From Clostridiaceae bacterium (GTDB lineage Bacteria; Bacillota; Clostridia; Oscillospirales; Acutalibacteraceae): DNA of 34,346 bases. The translations under genes were made by a program, and so were the position numbers. The stretch spans positions 1 to 34,346 of the forward strand of contig CAJGCX010000005.1 of the NCBI GenBank assembly GCA_904501895.1, written 5' to 3'. Positions 23,850 through 33,837 of the stretch are shown here, piece by piece. How positions within the stretch are numbered: the first letter of the stretch is position 1; each line of letters starts with the position of its first letter. The notes below the pieces were generated by a model. The model was not told the DNA's origin. It saw nothing but the letters and a program-made list of their open reading frames with translations, and did no database searches.

Positions 23850-25016
23850 TTAGTCAGTTGTATTTTTTGACACATATCCGCCTAAAACAGATATTGCTGT
23901 CTTTCTGTCTTCATTTAAATTGATATTTGTTTTTCCGTAAAGCTCAAGCTGAAGCTTCTGTGCACAAAGAGGATAATCAACAACCCAAATCCATGCAGTT
24001 GACCTTGAATTATAGCCATATCTTGCATCAGGAGTCGGCATTGTTAACTGTGAAATTTCAAAATTTGGCCAACCGTCTGTTACTGCCTTTGCAGCATAAG
24101 ATAAAATAGCCTTTCTGCTGATATTTGTTCTCACATTTGCAAGAATAACATCGGCAACAGCATTGATTTCAGAAAGAGTTGCACCTTTACAGCTTTCGAT
24201 AAGTGCAGTGATAACCTGTCTCTGACGAGCAACTCGGCTTACGTCCCCGTTAGCATCAGAATATCTTACTCGACTGAATCTAAGTGCTTGCTTTCCGTTA
24301 AGAAGAATATTATTACCACTTGGGAATCCATCTCCTAAAAAGTTAGCAACGTAAGCAGGTACATCAACTCTGACACCACCAAGCACATCAATAACGTGCA
24401 CAAATGAGTCAAAGTCAACCATCACATATCCGTCAATTTCAATTTTGAAATTATTTTCGATTGTCTCAACAAGATAACCAGGACCACCATTTGCGCAAGC
24501 AGCGTTAAGCTTTGCATATCTGTCAAATTTATCCATATAAGTATAGCTATCACGCATAATTGACACAAGCTTGATAGTTTTCTTTTCAGGATTAATTGAG
24601 CAAATCATCATAACATCGGTATTACCCTTATCGGTAACATTTACTCTACCCGGAAGAGTTGATGATGCATCACTACCAACAAGAAGAATATTAATGACAT
24701 TTTTGTCACTAATCTTTTCACCTTCTTTAAGTGCCCAGTTTTTTAAGATTTCCTTAAAATCTCTGCCGGTTGCATCGTCAAATTCTCCAAAGTCAAGAGC
24801 TTCGTCCTCTGCTTCGATAAATTCCTGTGTAGGATTGATAGTTGTACTTTCCTCATCAATATTGATAAGGCTGAATTTGTGTCCTACAAATCCCACAACC
24901 GCAATGACTAATGCAAGAAAAATAATTAAGAATGGAAGAAAAAATATTAAAACTTTCTTCTTTTTCTTTTTTTCAGGAGTTGCTTCCTCTGTTACCTTTA
25001 TTTCTTCGCTACTCAT
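23850..25016 (-). CDS. LytR-CpsA-Psr family cell-wall glycopolymer transferase
   Basis: 388 aa. It has a Glu/Lys-rich cytoplasmic N-terminus, one transmembrane helix (about residues 25-47) and an extracytoplasmic LCP domain. Recognised segments are ILLVGSD, the strand block IKLVSIMRDSYTYM, KLNAACANGG, VDVLGGVRVDVP-type sequence and FSRVRYSD then RVARQRQ, which supply the Arg and Asp residues that bind the polyprenyl pyrophosphate. LCP enzymes attach teichoic acids or capsular polymers to peptidoglycan. The ATG at 25016 has GAAAGGA upstream; a GTG at 25034 would precede that site. It is located just downstream of gyrA. Confidence 0.92.
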   Translation of the reverse strand: MSSEEIKVTEEATPEKKKKKKVLIFFLPFLIIFLALVIAVVGFVGHKFSLINIDEESTTINPTQEFIEAEDEALDFGEFDDATGRDFKEILKNWALKEGEKISDKNVINILLVGSDASSTLPGRVNVTDKGNTDVMMICSINPEKKTIKLVSIMRDSYTYMDKFDRYAKLNAACANGGPGYLVETIENNFKIEIDGYVMVDFDSFVHVIDVLGGVRVDVPAYVANFLGDGFPSGNNILLNGKQALRFSRVRYSDANGDVSRVARQRQVITALIESCKGATLSEINAVADVILANVRTNISRKAILSYAAKAVTDGWPNFEISQLTMPTPDARYGYNSRSTAWIWVVDYPLCAQKLQLELYGKTNINLNEDRKTAISVLGGYVSKNTTD

Positions 25017-25045
25017 ATATATCTTTCCTTTCACAAAGGGAAATA

Positions 25046-27577
25046 TTATTCTTCAGCGTTTTCTGTTACCTCTGCTGATTCCACATTTTCAGCTTCTTCT
25101 GTTTCTTCCTCATGCTCTGCAAGAGAAATTGTAACAACCTTTTCTCCGTCCTTAGTCTTCATAAGGATAACACCCTTTGAAGGTCTGTTACATTCACGAA
25201 CCTGCTCAGCAGGAAGACGGATAATAATACCGTCTGAAGAAATCATAATAATATCCTGTGTTTCATCTACCATTTCGATAGCACAAACCTCACCGTATTG
25301 TTCAGTATGATAGTTAGTAAGACCCTTACCACCACGATTCTGAACACGGTAATTTGAAACGTCACTTCTTCTGCCGTAGCCCTTTTCACTGATTGTAAGA
25401 ACCTTACCTTCATCACCGAAAATAACCATACCTACAACCTCGTCACCCTCACCGAGAGTAATAGCACGGACACCACGAGCAGTTCTACCGATTGCTCTTG
25501 CATCATTTTCCTTGAAGCAGATGCTCATACCCTTACGAGTAGCAACCATAAGATTCTGTTCACCGTCAGTAAGCTTAACCCAACGAAGCTCATCGCCCTC
25601 ATCAAGGTTAATTGCGATAATACCGCTCTTACGAATATTCTTATATGCATCAAGCTCTGTACGCTTAATGATACCATTCTTTGTAGCCATACAAAGGAAG
25701 TATTTATCCTCACCGAAATCAGGAACACGAAGCATTGCTGTAACCTTTTCATCAGCAGTAATAGGAAGAATATTAACAATATTCATACCCTTACTTGTAC
25801 GTGTACCTTCAGGAATTTCATAACCCTTAAGACGATACATCTTACCTTCTGATGTGAAGAAAAGAATATAGTCGTGTGATGAACAGATAAACATACTTTC
25901 AGCATAGTCCTCTTCACGACGACTCATACCCTTGATACCCTTACCACCACGACGCTGTACCTGATAAGTTTCAACGGGCTGACGCTTGATGTAACCCATC
26001 TTTGTAAGAGTAAATACACAGTCCTCTTCTGCAATAAGGTCTTCAATATCAACCTCACCGAGGACATTTGAAATTTCTGTTCTTCTTTCGTCACTGAATT
26101 TTTTGCCGATAACTGAAAGCTCTTCCTTAAGAATTTCCTTAACCTTTGCTTCTGAACCGAGAATTTCAAGATATTCTGCAATCTTAACTCTTAATTCGTC
26201 ACGCTCAGCAATAATTTTCTGAATTTCAAGACCTGCAAGCTGACCAAGACGGAAAGCAACGATAGCAGATGCCTGTGGGTCATCGAAATCGAATTTTTCC
26301 ATAATAGCAACCTTTGCTTCTGCCTGACCACCCTTACAGCTACGGATTGTTGCGATAATATCATCAACAATGTCAATAGCACATGCAAGACCCTCAAGAA
26401 TATGCTCACGAGCCTGTGCTTTTGCTAAATCATACTGTGTTCTTCTTGTAATAACCTCACACTGGAACTTGATATATTCTTCAATAATCTGCTTAAGTGT
26501 AAGGATTTTTGGCTCACCGTTAACAAGAGCCAACTGAATAATACCATAAGAAATCTGAAGCTGAGTCATCTGATAAAGCTGATTGAGAATAACCTGTGGG
26601 TTAGCGTCACGCTTTAAGTCAATGACAATTCTCATACCACCGCCACGCTTTGATGAGTAGTCATTGATATCAGAAAGACCTTCAATTCTCTTATCCTTAT
26701 GTAATTCAGCAATAGATTCAATAAGTCTTGCCTTATTTACCTGATAAGGAAGCTCTGTAATAATAATCTGGAAACGACCATTTTTCTCGTTTTCAACAAT
26801 TTCTGCACGACCACGAAGTGCAATTTTACCACGACCGGTAGCGTAAGCAGCACGGATACCTGCACGACCCATAATAATACCACTTGTTGGGAAGTCAGGT
26901 CCCTTGATATGCTCCATAATTTCATCAAGCTCTGCTTCAGGATTATCAATCACACAGCAGATACCATCAACAAGTTCACCAAGGTTGTGTGGTGGAATAT
27001 TAGTTGCCATACCAACAGCAATACCTGTTGAACCGTTTGCAAGAAGGTTAGGATATCTTGATGGGAGTACTGTAGGCTCCTTAAGACGGTCATCGTAGTT
27101 TGTTGTAAAATCAACTGTATCCTTATCGATATTTGTAAGCATTTCAAGAGCAATTTTACTCATTCTTGACTCTGTATATCGATATGCAGCAGCAGGGTCA
27201 CCGTCGATTGAACCGAAGTTACCGTGACCATCAACAAGAACATATCTCATTGAGAAATCCTGTGCAAGACGAACCATTGCATCATAAACAGAAGCGTCAC
27301 CGTGTGGATGGTAACGACCGAGCACTGAACCGACTGTGTCAGCACACTTACGATGTGGCTTGTCCGGATAAAGTGAATTTTCGTACATTGTATAAAGAAT
27401 TCTTCTGTGAACAGGCTTTAAACCATCACGAACATCAGGAAGGGCACGTGATGTAATAACTGACATTGAGTAGTCAAGGAATGATTTTCTCATTTCCTTA
27501 TTAATCTCAACATTTATAATATTCTGTTCTTCAAGTGGAACATATCCACCAAGATTAGGATTGTTAGCTTTACTCAT
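25046..27577 (-). CDS. gyrA: DNA gyrase subunit A
   Basis: 843 aa. The breakage-reunion domain contains the active Tyr134 in RYTESR, and the C-terminal pinwheel contains the GyrA box QRRGGKG, which separates gyrase from topoisomerase IV. A second box-like RGGKG lies in a later blade. The tail is Glu-rich. The quinolone-resistance region reads HPHGDASVYD, so the residue matching E. coli Ser83 is Ala95, with Ser96 after it and Asp99 at the Asp87 site. With GyrB it introduces negative supercoils. It starts 31 nt after gyrB with a GAGGT site. Confidence 0.97.
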   Translation of the reverse strand: MSKANNPNLGGYVPLEEQNIINVEINKEMRKSFLDYSMSVITSRALPDVRDGLKPVHRRILYTMYENSLYPDKPHRKCADTVGSVLGRYHPHGDASVYDAMVRLAQDFSMRYVLVDGHGNFGSIDGDPAAAYRYTESRMSKIALEMLTNIDKDTVDFTTNYDDRLKEPTVLPSRYPNLLANGSTGIAVGMATNIPPHNLGELVDGICCVIDNPEAELDEIMEHIKGPDFPTSGIIMGRAGIRAAYATGRGKIALRGRAEIVENEKNGRFQIIITELPYQVNKARLIESIAELHKDKRIEGLSDINDYSSKRGGGMRIVIDLKRDANPQVILNQLYQMTQLQISYGIIQLALVNGEPKILTLKQIIEEYIKFQCEVITRRTQYDLAKAQAREHILEGLACAIDIVDDIIATIRSCKGGQAEAKVAIMEKFDFDDPQASAIVAFRLGQLAGLEIQKIIAERDELRVKIAEYLEILGSEAKVKEILKEELSVIGKKFSDERRTEISNVLGEVDIEDLIAEEDCVFTLTKMGYIKRQPVETYQVQRRGGKGIKGMSRREEDYAESMFICSSHDYILFFTSEGKMYRLKGYEIPEGTRTSKGMNIVNILPITADEKVTAMLRVPDFGEDKYFLCMATKNGIIKRTELDAYKNIRKSGIIAINLDEGDELRWVKLTDGEQNLMVATRKGMSICFKENDARAIGRTARGVRAITLGEGDEVVGMVIFGDEGKVLTISEKGYGRRSDVSNYRVQNRGGKGLTNYHTEQYGEVCAIEMVDETQDIIMISSDGIIIRLPAEQVRECNRPSKGVILMKTKDGEKVVTISLAEHEEETEEAENVESAEVTENAEE

Positions 27578-27608
27578 TTTATTACCTCTATTTTTCTAAC
27601 TCTATAAC

Positions 27609-29570
27609 TTAAATGTCAAGATTCTGTACATACTTAGCGTTTTTCTCAATAAATTCTCTACGAGGCTCAACCTTGTCACCCATAAGAATTGAGAATGTTT
27701 CGTCTGCTTCCATAGCATCCTCAAGTGTTACTCGAAGCATTGTACGAGTTGCAGGGTCCATTGTTGTTTCCCACAACTGCTCAGGGTCCATTTCACCAAG
27801 ACCCTTATATCTCTGAATATCACAGTTTTGACCCATCTCTTCAATAAATGCATCTCTTTGCTCATCAGAGAAAGCGTATTCATGACGCTTGCCCTTACTT
27901 ACCTTGAAAAGTGGTGGCTGTGCAATATAAATATATCCTTCTGTAATCAAATCCTTCATATATCTGAAGAAAAATGTTAAAAGAAGTGTTCTGATATGCT
28001 GACCGTCAACGTCGGCATCGGCCATAATAACAATTTTGTGATAACGAAGCTTTTCAATATTGAATTCTTCACCGATACCTGTACCGAGAGCTGTAACAAC
28101 AGGAGTCAACTTATCATTACCGATAACCTTATCAATTCTTGCCTTTTCAACGTTGAGCATTTTACCCCAGAGAGGAAGAATTGCCTGAATTCTGTTATCT
28201 CTGCCTTCCTTAGCAGAACCACCCGCTGAGTCACCTTCGACGATGAAAATTTCAGTATTTTCAGGATTTTTATCAATACAATCTGCAAGCTTACCTGGAA
28301 GTGAGTTACCCTCAAGTGCTGATTTTCTTCTTGCACTGTCTCTTGCTTTTCTTGCAGCCTCACGAGCACGTGATGCATCAAGTGCTTTATTGAAAATTGC
28401 CTTTGCAGCCTGTGGATTTTCTTCAAAATATGTCATAAGCTTTTCATACATCATCTTTGACACAATAGTCTGCATTTCAGTATTACCGAGCTTACCCTTT
28501 GTCTGTCCTTCAAATTCTGCTTCTGTAAGCTTTACGCTGATAACTGCTGTAAGACCTTCACGTACATCATCACCGGAAAGATTCTTATCATTATCTTTAA
28601 GAAGCTTGAATTTTCTACCATATTCGTTAAACACTCTTGTAAGTGCTGTTTTGAAACCGTTTTCGTGAGTACCACCGTCAATAGTACGAACACCGTTTGC
28701 GAAGCTCAAAATAATTTCATTATAACCGTCGTTATATGAAATTGAAACCTCTGCACTTCTGTCACCACTTACAGTTGTAAAATGCATAATATCTTCTACA
28801 ACAGGTGTAAGTCCACGGCTTGTGTTAATGTAATCAACGAAAGACTTAATACCACCCTCATAGCAGAAGTTTTCTTCAATAATATTTTCAGGGTCACGTT
28901 TATCAGTAAGAGTGATTGAAAGACCTGCGTTAAGGAAAGCCTGTTCACGGAGTCTTCTCTGTAAAACCTCATACTCATAAACAGTTGTTTCTGTGAAAAT
29001 TTCAGGGTCAGCCTTAAATTTAATAAATGTACCTGTTTCTTCTGTATCACCTATTACCTTAAGGTCTGTTACAATATTACCACGTTCAAATCTCTGATGA
29101 TGAATATGTCCATTCTGACTTACTTCAACCTCAAACCATTCTGAAAGAGCGTTTACAACAGATGAACCAACACCGTGCAAACCACCTGATACCTTATATC
29201 CGCTACCGCCGAACTTACCACCTGCGTGAAGAACTGTAAGAACAACTGTAACTGCAGGAAGACCCTGCTGTTCATTGATACCAACAGGAATACCACGACC
29301 ATTATCACGAACTGTGATAATATCTCCAGGTAAAATTTCTACTTCAATATGAGTACAATATCCTGCAAGTGCTTCGTCAATAGAGTTATCTACAATTTCA
29401 TAAACCAAGTGATGAAGTCCCTTTGGTCCTGTTGAACCAATATACATACCAGGACGTTTTCTTACTGCCTCAAGTCCTTCAAGAACCTGAATAGCAGAAG
29501 CATCATAAGTTTCGGTTACAACCGTATCCATAACCTCTTCTTCGATTTGATTTTTAATCTGCTCGCTCAT
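27609..29570 (-). CDS. gyrB: DNA gyrase subunit B
   Basis: 653 aa. The GHKL ATPase domain shows VRKRPGMYIG, EIVDNSIDEA and GGLHGVGSSVVNALS. The TOPRIM domain shows EGDSAGGSAK and the metal-binding DADVDGQHI. The C-terminal block has PPLFKV and RYKGLGEMD. Size and spacing match Gram-positive GyrB, without the insertion of enterobacterial GyrB. GGAGG precedes the start. It follows the remB-like gene in the classic recF-remB-gyrB-gyrA order. Confidence 0.97.
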   Translation of the reverse strand: MSEQIKNQIEEEVMDTVVTETYDASAIQVLEGLEAVRKRPGMYIGSTGPKGLHHLVYEIVDNSIDEALAGYCTHIEVEILPGDIITVRDNGRGIPVGINEQQGLPAVTVVLTVLHAGGKFGGSGYKVSGGLHGVGSSVVNALSEWFEVEVSQNGHIHHQRFERGNIVTDLKVIGDTEETGTFIKFKADPEIFTETTVYEYEVLQRRLREQAFLNAGLSITLTDKRDPENIIEENFCYEGGIKSFVDYINTSRGLTPVVEDIMHFTTVSGDRSAEVSISYNDGYNEIILSFANGVRTIDGGTHENGFKTALTRVFNEYGRKFKLLKDNDKNLSGDDVREGLTAVISVKLTEAEFEGQTKGKLGNTEMQTIVSKMMYEKLMTYFEENPQAAKAIFNKALDASRAREAARKARDSARRKSALEGNSLPGKLADCIDKNPENTEIFIVEGDSAGGSAKEGRDNRIQAILPLWGKMLNVEKARIDKVIGNDKLTPVVTALGTGIGEEFNIEKLRYHKIVIMADADVDGQHIRTLLLTFFFRYMKDLITEGYIYIAQPPLFKVSKGKRHEYAFSDEQRDAFIEEMGQNCDIQRYKGLGEMDPEQLWETTMDPATRTMLRVTLEDAMEADETFSILMGDKVEPRREFIEKNAKYVQNLDI

Positions 29571-29599
29571 TTTTTTCCTCCGTCAATAAATTGACATTT

Positions 29600-29848
29600 T
29601 CATTTTATTCTTTTAAATATTGTTGATGTGTTAAGTGGTGAAATATATATTTCCTTTTTATCATTTTTAGTTGTTACAATAAATGATTTTGGCAATTCCT
29701 CAATTGAAATTGTTATACATTCACCTTTTTTTGCTGAATTATTTATATATTCTCTTGTGGATTTTGAAACAGTTGTATTATCAAGGTCAAAAATGCCTAA
29801 AATATCATTATCCTTAATCAAAAGCTCTGTTCCGATGTTGATATACAT
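29600..29848 (-). CDS. remB: RemB-like (YaaB, DUF370) small regulator
   Basis: 82 aa. It starts MYINIGTELLIK and has the short beta-rich DUF370 pattern with STREYI and KSFIVTT. Position between recF and gyrB is the conserved place of yaaB/remB in Bacillus and Clostridia, where the protein affects biofilm matrix and related genes. Its start codon shares one base with the recF stop (TAATG), so translation is coupled. Confidence 0.88.
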   Translation of the reverse strand: MYINIGTELLIKDNDILGIFDLDNTTVSKSTREYINNSAKKGECITISIEELPKSFIVTTKNDKKEIYISPLNTSTIFKRIK

Positions 29849-30942
29849 TAATCCACCGCTTTTCCTTTTTCAATTTTTATTACCTTTCCTGCACAAAGTC
29901 GTGAAATAGTTTCCTTTTCGCAGCATGTAATAAAAACCTGTTTTCCTGTCATTTTGTTGAGTATGTAATTTTGTCTTGTACTATCAAGCTCACTCATTAC
30001 ATCATCAAGTAAAATTATCGGGTGTTCTCCCTTTAAGTCATTTATTATTTCTGCCTCACCAAGCTTTAATGCAAGAGAAGCACTTCTCTGCTGTCCCTGT
30101 GAGCCAAATTTTCTTGCAGAAATTCCATTTATCAATATTTCTATATCATCACGATGAGGACCACTTGTTGTATTTTTCAGATACAAATCATTAGGTCTGT
30201 TTTTCTTCATTGTTTCAAAATATTTTTCTGCAATTTTTACTTTATCTTCACTTTCATATCTCACATTGCTGAGATATTTTATTGAAAGCTCTTCTTTTTC
30301 ACCTGAAATTCCTCTGTAAATTTCAGTTGCTTTAACCTGTAATTTTTTTATATATTCAATTCTGTCTGATATAACATCTGCACCTGCAAGAGCAATTTTT
30401 TCATCCCATATATCCAGTGTATCGAGAAGGGAAGGATTTTCACCTGCATTTTTTAGCAGCGCATTTTTCTGCTGAATAAGATGATTAAAATACATAAGCT
30501 TTTTTGCATACATATTATCAATCTGACTTATTGCAGTATCAATGAATTTTCTTCTGTTTAAAGGTCCATCCTTAATAAGTGATAAATGCACCGGAGAAAA
30601 AACAACACTATAATATTTTCCAATTAGTTCTCTTGGTGAAGAAAGACTTATTCCATTTAAACTTGCTGTTCTTTTCTTTTCAATACAAACTGAAGCCTTA
30701 TTTTCTCTTAACTCAGTTTCATATTCGATTGAAATTCTTGAATTTTCTTCATTAAACTGAACAAGCTCACTATCCTTTGCATTTCTGAAACTTTTACATC
30801 CCGTAAAAAGCCATATTGCCTCTAAAAGATTAGTTTTTCCCTGTCCGTTTTGCCCATAAATTACATTTATCTCATTATGAGGCTCAATTTCCATAAATTC
30901 TATATTACGAAAATTTTCAACCTTAATTTTTTTTATATACAT
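29848..30942 (-). CDS. recF: DNA replication and repair protein RecF
   Basis: 364 aa, normal length. SMC-like ATPase with N-terminal IKVENFRNI, Walker A GQNGQGKTN, signature region GSQGQQRSASLALKLGEAE and Walker B ILLDDVMSELD. It loads or stabilises RecA on gapped DNA with RecO and RecR. It is tightly coupled on both sides: TGATG overlap with the S4 gene upstream and TAATG overlap with the remB-like gene downstream. Confidence 0.97.
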   Translation of the reverse strand: MYIKKIKVENFRNIEFMEIEPHNEINVIYGQNGQGKTNLLEAIWLFTGCKSFRNAKDSELVQFNEENSRISIEYETELRENKASVCIEKKRTASLNGISLSSPRELIGKYYSVVFSPVHLSLIKDGPLNRRKFIDTAISQIDNMYAKKLMYFNHLIQQKNALLKNAGENPSLLDTLDIWDEKIALAGADVISDRIEYIKKLQVKATEIYRGISGEKEELSIKYLSNVRYESEDKVKIAEKYFETMKKNRPNDLYLKNTTSGPHRDDIEILINGISARKFGSQGQQRSASLALKLGEAEIINDLKGEHPIILLDDVMSELDSTRQNYILNKMTGKQVFITCCEKETISRLCAGKVIKIEKGKAVD

Positions 30943-31184
30943 CAGACAACCTCATATACAATGCTGTCAAATTCCACACTATCACCCTGACGGATTTTTT
31001 TACCACGTGCAGTGCAAATTTCACCATTTACCTTAACTTCACTTTCCTGAATTACAATTTTAGCATGACCACCTGTCATAACCGCATTGCAAAGCTTTAA
31101 AAGTGAATCAAGTCTTATAAATTCACTGTCAATATTTATCTGTCTATGTTCTTTTTTCTTAATATGTGCAGAAATTTTTTTCAT
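30942..31184 (-). CDS. S4-domain RNA-binding protein (YaaA/RlbA-like)
   Basis: 80 aa. A single S4 RNA-binding fold is visible: IRLDSLLKL, then GHAKIVIQ, VKVNGE and the GKKIRQGD turn. The gene sits between dnaN and recF as in Bacillus subtilis yaaA, whose product is linked to ribosome assembly. It starts 2 nt after the dnaN stop codon and overlaps recF by 1 nt, so it is co-translated with them. Confidence 0.9.
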   Translation of the reverse strand: MKKISAHIKKKEHRQINIDSEFIRLDSLLKLCNAVMTGGHAKIVIQESEVKVNGEICTARGKKIRQGDSVEFDSIVYEVV

Positions 31185-31186
31185 TA

Positions 31187-32308
31187 TCAGTTCATCCTTA
31201 CAGGTAATACCATAAACAAGAAGCTTCTTTCATAAATGAGAGAACCGTCATCCTCAGGTACAATAATAATAGGAGATACAGAGCCGTTAAGTCTTAATGT
31301 TATTTCATCTGTATCACATACCTTAAGTGCATCAAGTAAATATTTGTTATTAAAACCGATTTCTACTCTTTCACCCTGAATATCTGCTAATAATCTGTCA
31401 TTTGCAGTACCAAGTGCTGTTGTACTTGAAATTCTGATTGAATCATTATCGAAAATACATCTGATATAGCTCTTTATTCTTTCAGTAATAATAAGTGAAG
31501 TTCTTTCAATACTGCTGATGATTTTTCTAGTATTAACCTTAACCTCTGTTTTTGCAGTTGTTGGAATTGCACTCTTATAGCTTAAAAATTCACCTTCAAG
31601 AAGACGTGAAACAATATAATATGAGCCACATTCAAACATAATATGACGAGAAGCGACTATCATTGAAACAGTTTCGTCACCGTCACCTGCAAGCTTCATA
31701 ATTTCATTGAGAGTTTTCTTTGGAATAATGAAATTCTTTTCGTCACCCTCATAATCAATCTTTTCATTTCTGATAGCGAGCTTGTATCCGTCAACAGCAA
31801 CAAGTCTGATGTTTCCAGTTGAAATTTCAAATCTTACACCAGTATGTACAATCTTTGCACCATTATCAGCAGTAGCAAAAATTGTCTTTTTAATCATATC
31901 CTTTAATACTTCACCCTTAACAACAATAGGGAAGCCACCTGATACGGTTGGTAATTCAGGATATTCCTCTTCTGAAAAGCCTGTAATTGAAAATTCAGAA
32001 TCACCACTCTTGATTCTACATATAAGTCTTTCGTCACATTCAATTGTAACGAGCTCATCAGGAACATTTCTTAAAATATCGCAAAGAATCTTTGCATTTA
32101 AGATAATACTGCCTGTCTGCTCAACTCTACCTTCAACAGAAGTTATAATTCCCATTTCAAGGTCATAACCTGTAAGCATAATTTTGTCATTTTCAGCTTT
32201 AATTAAAATACCTTCAATTGTAGGAAGGTTTGTTGACTTTGATGAAGTTGCTCTTTGAACATTCATACAAGCTTCGCTTAATATTTGTGAAGAACATGTA
32301 AATTTCAT
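31187..32308 (-). CDS. dnaN: DNA polymerase III sliding clamp (beta subunit)
   Basis: 373 aa with three clamp domains. The N-terminus MKFTCSSQILSEAC, the central LVAVDGYKLA and the C-terminal FLFMVLPVRMN tail are family features, although the usual PMR end is changed to PVR. It forms the ring that tethers polymerase to DNA. The ATG at 32308 has AGGAG upstream at a good distance; an ATG two codons earlier sits almost on that site. The 212-bp gap to dnaA holds three variant DnaA-box-like 9-mers. Confidence 0.96.
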   Translation of the reverse strand: MKFTCSSQILSEACMNVQRATSSKSTNLPTIEGILIKAENDKIMLTGYDLEMGIITSVEGRVEQTGSIILNAKILCDILRNVPDELVTIECDERLICRIKSGDSEFSITGFSEEEYPELPTVSGGFPIVVKGEVLKDMIKKTIFATADNGAKIVHTGVRFEISTGNIRLVAVDGYKLAIRNEKIDYEGDEKNFIIPKKTLNEIMKLAGDGDETVSMIVASRHIMFECGSYYIVSRLLEGEFLSYKSAIPTTAKTEVKVNTRKIISSIERTSLIITERIKSYIRCIFDNDSIRISSTTALGTANDRLLADIQGERVEIGFNNKYLLDALKVCDTDEITLRLNGSVSPIIIVPEDDGSLIYERSFLFMVLPVRMN

Positions 32309-32520
32309 AATCATTCTCCTTTTTTATAAAATAAAAGATATAAAGTATAGTATTAGTAGTAGAGGGTGTTCATTTTGTCGAAAACTTTTCTTTTCCTTGT
32401 AAAATAAAGGAAATCGAATGAAAACCATTTATCAAAACTTTTTGATTAATTGTCATCATTAATGATAATTTTTAACTTGTTCAAATCTTCATTGTTGAAA
32501 ACTTAAAAACTGTCGAAAAT
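32309..32520. other. dnaA-dnaN intergenic region, possible part of oriC
   Basis: An AT-rich gap with three copies of TGTYGAAAA in the same orientation: 32376-32384, 32493-32501 and 32511-32519. Their complement, TTTTCRACA, differs from the general DnaA box TTWTNCACA at one base. No exact TTATCCACA is present. An imperfect palindrome around TCATTAATGA (32456-32465) has no T run. Promoter signals for dnaN are not clear. Confidence 0.5.
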
Positions 32521-33837
32521 TTAGTCATTAATATTCTTAATTATGTCATTGATAAGATTTTTATATTTTTGGTCAGAAGCCATTTTCTGCTGAACATTTT
32601 TAAGTGATGAATTAACAGTTGAATGATTTCTTCCGAATACCTTACCAACCTCTTCCTGAGAAAGGTTTGTAATTTCTCTTATAATGTACATAGAAGCCTG
32701 ACGTGCACTGTTAATATTAGCATCACGCTTTTCACTCTTTATCTGGTCAGCTGTTACACCAAATGTAAATGAAACCTTTTCAAGAATATTTTCGATAACA
32801 ACGCTTACCGGCTGACTTGTAATAAGAATATCCTTAAGAATATCCTTTGCAATATCAACAGTAGGAATAACATTGTTAAACGAACAATAAGCATAAATAT
32901 TCTTTACAGCAGAGCCCATCTGACGAACATTACTCTTGATGTTTTCAGCAATAAAGCCACAAACATCATCAGGTAATTCAAAACGGAGAAGATTTGCTTT
33001 ATCCTTGATAATTGCAAGTCTTGTTTCAAAGTCAGGTGGTTGAATGTCACAAAGCAAGCCACTTTCAAATCTTGTCTTGAGACGGTCTTCAATTTTTGGA
33101 ATTGCACTTGGTGGTTTATCAGATGTAAGAACAATCTGTTTTCCTGCTTTGATTAATGTGTCAAAGGTATGGAAAATTTCTTCTTCTGTCTGAGTTTTAC
33201 CAGCAATAAACTGAATATCGTCAATAAGTAATGCATCACAAGTACGATATTTGATATGTAAATCGTGAGTTGTTTTAGTCTGTAATGCAAAATACAAGTC
33301 GTTAGTAAGATTTTCACTTGTTGTGTAAACGATATTTGCATCAGGATTATTAGATTTTATTTTTTCGATAATAGCATTTAAAAGGTGAGTTTTACCGAGT
33401 CCTGAATTTCCGTAAATAAAAAGTGGGTTAAAAACAGAGCCTGGATTTTCTGCAACTCTTAATGATGCTGTATATGCAAATTTATTTGAAGGACCAACAA
33501 CAAAATTATTGAAGGTAAGCTTTGCATTATCAACCGGTGAAAATGTTGAAGAAGTATCCTGTACTGTTTCTTCATTTTTTTCCTTTGGAATATTTTCAAA
33601 AGGAATCAATTCAATTTCAACATTAAAGCCCATAACATTGAAAAATGCATCTTCAATTAAATTTTTATATTTTGACAAAATAAGGTCAATTTTAAATCCG
33701 GGAGCAGCAATAATAACACGCTCTGCTTCAATTTTTATAAGCTTGAGTGGTTCAATCCACATATTGAAAGCAATATTATTCATACTTTCACGACAAAAAT
33801 TCAAGACGGCGTCCCAAAATTCACTGTAAGAATTCAT
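32521..33837 (-). CDS. dnaA: Chromosomal replication initiator DnaA
   Basis: 438 aa. Domain I (about 1-80), a short linker and the AAA+ domain with Walker A GNSGLGKTH and Walker B LLIDDIQFIAGK. The C-terminal DNA-binding domain IV has recognition-helix sequence GRNHSTVNSS. In E. coli and most bacteria this reads GRDHTT followed by hydrophobic residues. Here Asn404 replaces the base-contacting Asp433 and Ser406 replaces Thr435. These changes may fit the variant boxes seen on both sides of the gene. I chose ATG 33837; a TTG one codon earlier is nearer the AAAGGA site and is possible. It is the first gene of the minus-strand origin cluster. Confidence 0.97.
   Translation of the reverse strand: MNSYSEFWDAVLNFCRESMNNIAFNMWIEPLKLIKIEAERVIIAAPGFKIDLILSKYKNLIEDAFFNVMGFNVEIELIPFENIPKEKNEETVQDTSSTFSPVDNAKLTFNNFVVGPSNKFAYTASLRVAENPGSVFNPLFIYGNSGLGKTHLLNAIIEKIKSNNPDANIVYTTSENLTNDLYFALQTKTTHDLHIKYRTCDALLIDDIQFIAGKTQTEEEIFHTFDTLIKAGKQIVLTSDKPPSAIPKIEDRLKTRFESGLLCDIQPPDFETRLAIIKDKANLLRFELPDDVCGFIAENIKSNVRQMGSAVKNIYAYCSFNNVIPTVDIAKDILKDILITSQPVSVVIENILEKVSFTFGVTADQIKSEKRDANINSARQASMYIIREITNLSQEEVGKVFGRNHSTVNSSLKNVQQKMASDQKYKNLINDIIKNIND

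Noticed and set aside
32452..32475. Imperfect palindrome after dnaA considered as a terminator
   Set aside because: The stem is AT-only and there is no T run on the minus strand. It is more likely part of the origin region.
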